DNA from: Haloimpatiens sp042688525
GTDB lineage: Bacteria; Bacillota; Clostridia; Clostridiales; Clostridiaceae
Length of the DNA stretch: 64,000 nt
NCBI RefSeq assembly: GCF_042688525.2
Contig: NZ_JBHWAB010000001.1
Span: 2,542,001 to 2,606,000 of the forward strand
Direction of reading: 5' to 3'
The translations under genes were made by a program, and so were the position numbers. Positions 61,418-64,000 of this stretch are shown piece by piece. Under the pieces are notes generated by a model, which was given only the letters and a program-made list of their open reading frames with translations, was not told where the DNA came from and made no database searches. Numbering within the stretch: position 1 is the stretch's first letter; each line of letters starts with the position of its first letter.

Positions 61418-62399
61418 TTTTTTTCATCCTTTCGATAAAATCTTTACAAAATATATTAGGTAGTCCACCTGTATTTATATAGAGAAGATTTTTTTCTTCA
61501 ATTTCATCATTTTTAATCATCGATACCATAGTTGAAAACGCTTTTCCATTATAAATAGGATCTAAAATTATACCATCTGTATCAATTAACTTCTTTATAG
61601 TTTTTAATTCTAAATTAGTTATTTCACCATAATCATCCAAATATTTATCTACAACATTTACATCCTCTAATAAAATTTTATAGTTTTTAATAAATTTTTT
61701 ATCTAATTTATCTAATATGTATTTTATCTCTTTTTGACATCTTTGCCTTCTTCTAGCTATGGATATTCCTATTATATTGATATTTAAATTTAATAATTTA
61801 CATCCATAAATAAGACCTGCTTGGGTAGTTCCTGTACCTGTAGGAACTACAATAGTATCAATATTTATATCATTATCTTTACATTGCTTATATATCTCAT
61901 ACATAGCTCTTACATATCCCAATGCACCTTCTGCTGTATGTCCCCCCCCAGGAATAAAACAATATCTTATACCTTCATTATTTTGTTTTTTTAAATGATT
62001 ATCTATATATTGTCTAGCTTCTTTTATATCGCAATAATAAACATTACTTCCATAAATATTCAACAGCAATTGATTACCTTCTACTATTTTTTCTTCATTC
62101 TTGTTTTTTAAAATAATTACATCACAATCTAAATTAAACATCTTCGCTATACTAGAGGTAATCCTTATATGGTTTGAATGTACACTCCCAAAAGTTATCA
62201 ATTTTTTAACATTATTTCTTAAAGCTTCAAACACTATATACTCTAATAATCTAACTTTATTACCTCCTATTCCAAAATCTATTAAGTCATCTCTTTTAAT
62301 AAAAATATTCTTTTTACCTGTGCTTAAATTCAACATGTATAAAGGCGAAATACTTTTAATTAAATTTAACTTATTATTCATAAATTTATATTCCATCAT
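61398..62399 (-). CDS. PLP-dependent enzyme of the D-cysteine desulfhydrase/ACC deaminase family
   Basis: A 333-residue fold-type II PLP enzyme: KRDDLIDFGIGGNKVRLLEYI (PLP lysine in GGNK), GSVHSNHIRITSSIAK, and VPTGTGTTQAGLIYG phosphate-binding loop. The family includes D-cysteine desulfhydrase and ACC deaminase, but here it is flanked by NeuC/LegG and an ATP-grasp enzyme, so amino acid racemisation, elimination or supply for sugar decoration is more likely (inference). Its end overlaps the ATP-grasp start by 20 bases. Confidence 0.82.
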   Translation of the reverse strand: MMEYKFMNNKLNLIKSISPLYMLNLSTGKKNIFIKRDDLIDFGIGGNKVRLLEYIVFEALRNNVKKLITFGSVHSNHIRITSSIAKMFNLDCDVIILKNKNEEKIVEGNQLLLNIYGSNVYYCDIKEARQYIDNHLKKQNNEGIRYCFIPGGGHTAEGALGYVRAMYEIYKQCKDNDINIDTIVVPTGTGTTQAGLIYGCKLLNLNINIIGISIARRRQRCQKEIKYILDKLDKKFIKNYKILLEDVNVVDKYLDDYGEITNLELKTIKKLIDTDGIILDPIYNGKAFSTMVSMIKNDEIEEKNLLYINTGGLPNIFCKDFIERMKKNECSNN

Positions 62400-62412
62400 A
62401 TTTAAATTACTC

Positions 62413-63570
62413 CTATAATAATTTCTTTCTTAATAAATTAGAATTTTTATAATTACATTTTAAAAAGTTAACTATTTTAGTACTTGCATTTCCATTACCA
62501 AAAGGATTATAACATTTTTTTACTTGCTTCTTAAAATTTTCATCATCAATACATCTTTTTATAGCTATTTCAATCTCTTTTCTATCATACCCAACATCTA
62601 TAACATTACTAGACCTTATTCTTCCACTTTGTCTAAAACCTATATTAACTGCTGGTATTTTAAATATAGGTGTTTCTAATAATCCACTACTAGAATTTCC
62701 TACTACAGCTGAACAATACTTCATTACACTTAAATATCTTTTTCTACCAAGGCTTTCCACAAATTTAAAGTTTTTTACCTTTCTATATTTGTGATATTGC
62801 TCTATTATATCATTACTTCCGATATCAGAATTTGGAAAAGTTATTATTGTCTGATACCCTAATTCCTTTAATGCTTCTAAACTCTCAATTATTTGTTCTT
62901 TAGACTTTTCATGTTCTGAAAAAACTGGGTGTTGAGTAAATAATATTACTGGTTGTTCAAAATTAATATTAAGCTCATTTTCTAGTTCACTTTTTAATAC
63001 TATTTTCTCTTGCAAAATAGTATCCATTGCAGTAGATCCACTTAAGCATACTCTCCACTCCTCTTCTCCTAACCTTCTCACATTATTATAATTAGTTTCA
63101 CAAGTTACAAAATGTAAACTAGCAAGTTTAGTTATAGCATGTCTAATTATATCATCCAAGCATCCTCCCGAAGTTATAGTTCCTCCCCCTTCATGTGCTA
63201 TAGGTACTTGTGAAAATAACGCTGCAGAAGCTGCTGCATATGTTTCATATCTATCACCTAAAACAAAAAAATAATCTGGCCTTTCATTAATTAAAATCTT
63301 TCCTACCTTATCTATTATTTCTATAGATTCTTCATGAATACTATTTTTTCTTTCTTCACTTTTCATTAACTCTATTTTATAATCTACATTTATACCTTCA
63401 TATTTAATTTCTTGTATCGTATTTCCATAATTACTATTCAAATGTGCTCCTGAAACTATAAGTTTACATTGTATATTACATTTTAATGCTTCTTTTATTA
63501 TAGGAACCATAAGTCCAAATTCTGCCCTATTTCCAGTAAAAAAGATTATTTTTATTTTTTTATCCATCAT
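62413..63570 (-). CDS. legG: NeuC/LegG-like hydrolysing NDP-sugar 2-epimerase
   Basis: A 385-residue enzyme of the UDP-GlcNAc 2-epimerase fold that releases the nucleotide and inverts C2. FFTGNRAEFGLMVPIIKEAL at the start, VLGDRYETYAAASAALFSQVPIAHEGGG, and VVGNSSSGLLETPIFKIPAVNIGFRQSGR are typical for NeuC/LegG. With LegB, LegC and LegI in the same cluster, the legionaminate assignment is preferred over sialic acid. It overlaps the legI stop. Confidence 0.9.
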   Translation of the reverse strand: MMDKKIKIIFFTGNRAEFGLMVPIIKEALKCNIQCKLIVSGAHLNSNYGNTIQEIKYEGINVDYKIELMKSEERKNSIHEESIEIIDKVGKILINERPDYFFVLGDRYETYAAASAALFSQVPIAHEGGGTITSGGCLDDIIRHAITKLASLHFVTCETNYNNVRRLGEEEWRVCLSGSTAMDTILQEKIVLKSELENELNINFEQPVILFTQHPVFSEHEKSKEQIIESLEALKELGYQTIITFPNSDIGSNDIIEQYHKYRKVKNFKFVESLGRKRYLSVMKYCSAVVGNSSSGLLETPIFKIPAVNIGFRQSGRIRSSNVIDVGYDRKEIEIAIKRCIDDENFKKQVKKCYNPFGNGNASTKIVNFLKCNYKNSNLLRKKLL

Positions 63571-64000
63571 TTTTTATACTTCCCACCATTTCTAACGTTA
63601 ATATAGTATCTTTTTTTAAATTTGTTGTAGCTACTCTATTAATAATATTCTTTAAATATTTCGAAGGTATACCGTTTCCTGGTTTTTTTATACTTAAATT
63701 TTCAATGGTAAACCTCTCCCCTTCTTTTATATTTTTTTCTACAACAATACTTTTTCTTGAAACTTCTCTAACTCTCATTTCCTCTTCAGATATCTTTTTC
63801 AAATTACTACCTAATGCTTTTTCTATATTTCTTATAGATGCTACAAAATGTTTTAACTCCTCACAATCCATGGATGCTTTATGATCTGGTCCTTCCATTG
63901 TTTTATCTAATGTTATATGTTTTTCAATCACTCTAGCTCCTAAAGCTATTGAGGCTATTGAAGCTTCTTCTCCAATGGAATGATCTGAAAAACCAATTAT
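63560..64000 (-). CDS. legI: LegI/NeuB-like nonulosonic acid synthase, C-terminal part (cut by window end)
   Basis: The frame is open to the window edge; the visible 146 residues begin IIGFSDHSIGEEASIASIALGARVIEKHITLDKTMEGPDHKASMD, the end of the NeuB barrel, and continue with a C-terminal SAF (antifreeze-like) domain (VVEKNIKEGERFTIENLSIKKPGNGIPSKYL). The enzyme condenses the 6-carbon sugar with phosphoenolpyruvate. Its N-terminal half lies outside. It should precede legG on the transcript. Confidence 0.92.
   Translation of the reverse strand: MIGFSDHSIGEEASIASIALGARVIEKHITLDKTMEGPDHKASMDCEELKHFVASIRNIEKALGSNLKKISEEEMRVREVSRKSIVVEKNIKEGERFTIENLSIKKPGNGIPSKYLKNIINRVATTNLKKDTILTLEMVGSIKNDG

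Noticed and set aside
62413..64000. Sialic acid (Neu5Ac) synthesis
   Set aside because: NeuC and NeuB-like genes alone would allow it, but the adjoining LegB-like dehydratase and LegC-like aminotransferase point to legionaminic acid.
1..64000. tRNA, rRNA genes, insertion sequences or prophage
   Set aside because: No cloverleaf-like tRNA, rRNA segment, transposase, integrase or phage structural gene was recognised anywhere in the window.

Overview
The window is AT-rich, with tightly packed genes, clear AGGAGG-type ribosome binding sites and several GTG/TTG starts. Gene content points to a motile, anaerobic member of the Firmicutes, most likely Clostridium sensu stricto. Supporting traits are a fused FliR-FlhB, a clostridial fla operon order, CWB2 cell-wall anchor repeats, nonulosonate flagellin-glycan genes and a ferredoxin-linked energy-conserving hydrogenase. 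The species cannot be fixed from the sequence alone.

Layout. 1-2.5 kb: the 3' end of ychF (+) and a Lon-like protease (-). 2.6-13.9 kb: one long minus-strand operon for a membrane-bound group 4 [NiFe] hydrogenase of the Mbh type. Its order of transcription is hypC-hypD-hypE-mbhK-mbhL-hypA-hypB-mrpEFG-mbhDE-mrpBCD-mbhM-mbhJ-mbhN. It joins a ferredoxin:H+ hydrogenase to an Mrp-type Na+/H+ antiporter, with most of the Hyp maturation genes interleaved. 14.2-19.1 kb: a small unknown gene, a Ca2+-type P-ATPase and a CBS/DRTGG pyrophosphatase. 19.1-43.3 kb: a continuous minus-strand flagellar operon running from flgB to flgG and including the type III export apparatus, rod, hook, motor, sigma-28 and flhFG. 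fliM, fliN and all che genes are absent.

43.6-55.1 kb: three divergent flagellin genes, each with a sigma-28-like promoter. Between them lie an L,D-transpeptidase with CWB2 anchors, a LytS/LytT two-component pair beside a CstA-family transporter (resembling BtsS/BtsR-BtsT pyruvate uptake), a pair of dispersed repeats with a large hairpin, and an AAA/PD-(D/E)XK protein. 55.1-64 kb: a flagellin glycosylation island with DUF2920, Maf, LegC, LegB, a coupled methyltransferase/ATP-grasp/PLP-enzyme trio, LegG and LegI (cut by the window end). It probably makes a legionaminic acid derivative and loads it onto flagellin.

Three genes carry a one-base frame break: flhA, the LytT response regulator and the DUF2920 gene. 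The flhA break falls in the linker between its membrane and cytosolic domains. These are either real lesions or sequence errors. The most interesting leads are the coupled PLP/ATP-grasp/methyltransferase trio inside the legionaminate pathway, a GC-rich, possibly structured RNA leader before the hook gene, the clostridial Mbh-Mrp hydrogenase whose large subunit needs no C-terminal processing, and the split flhA.
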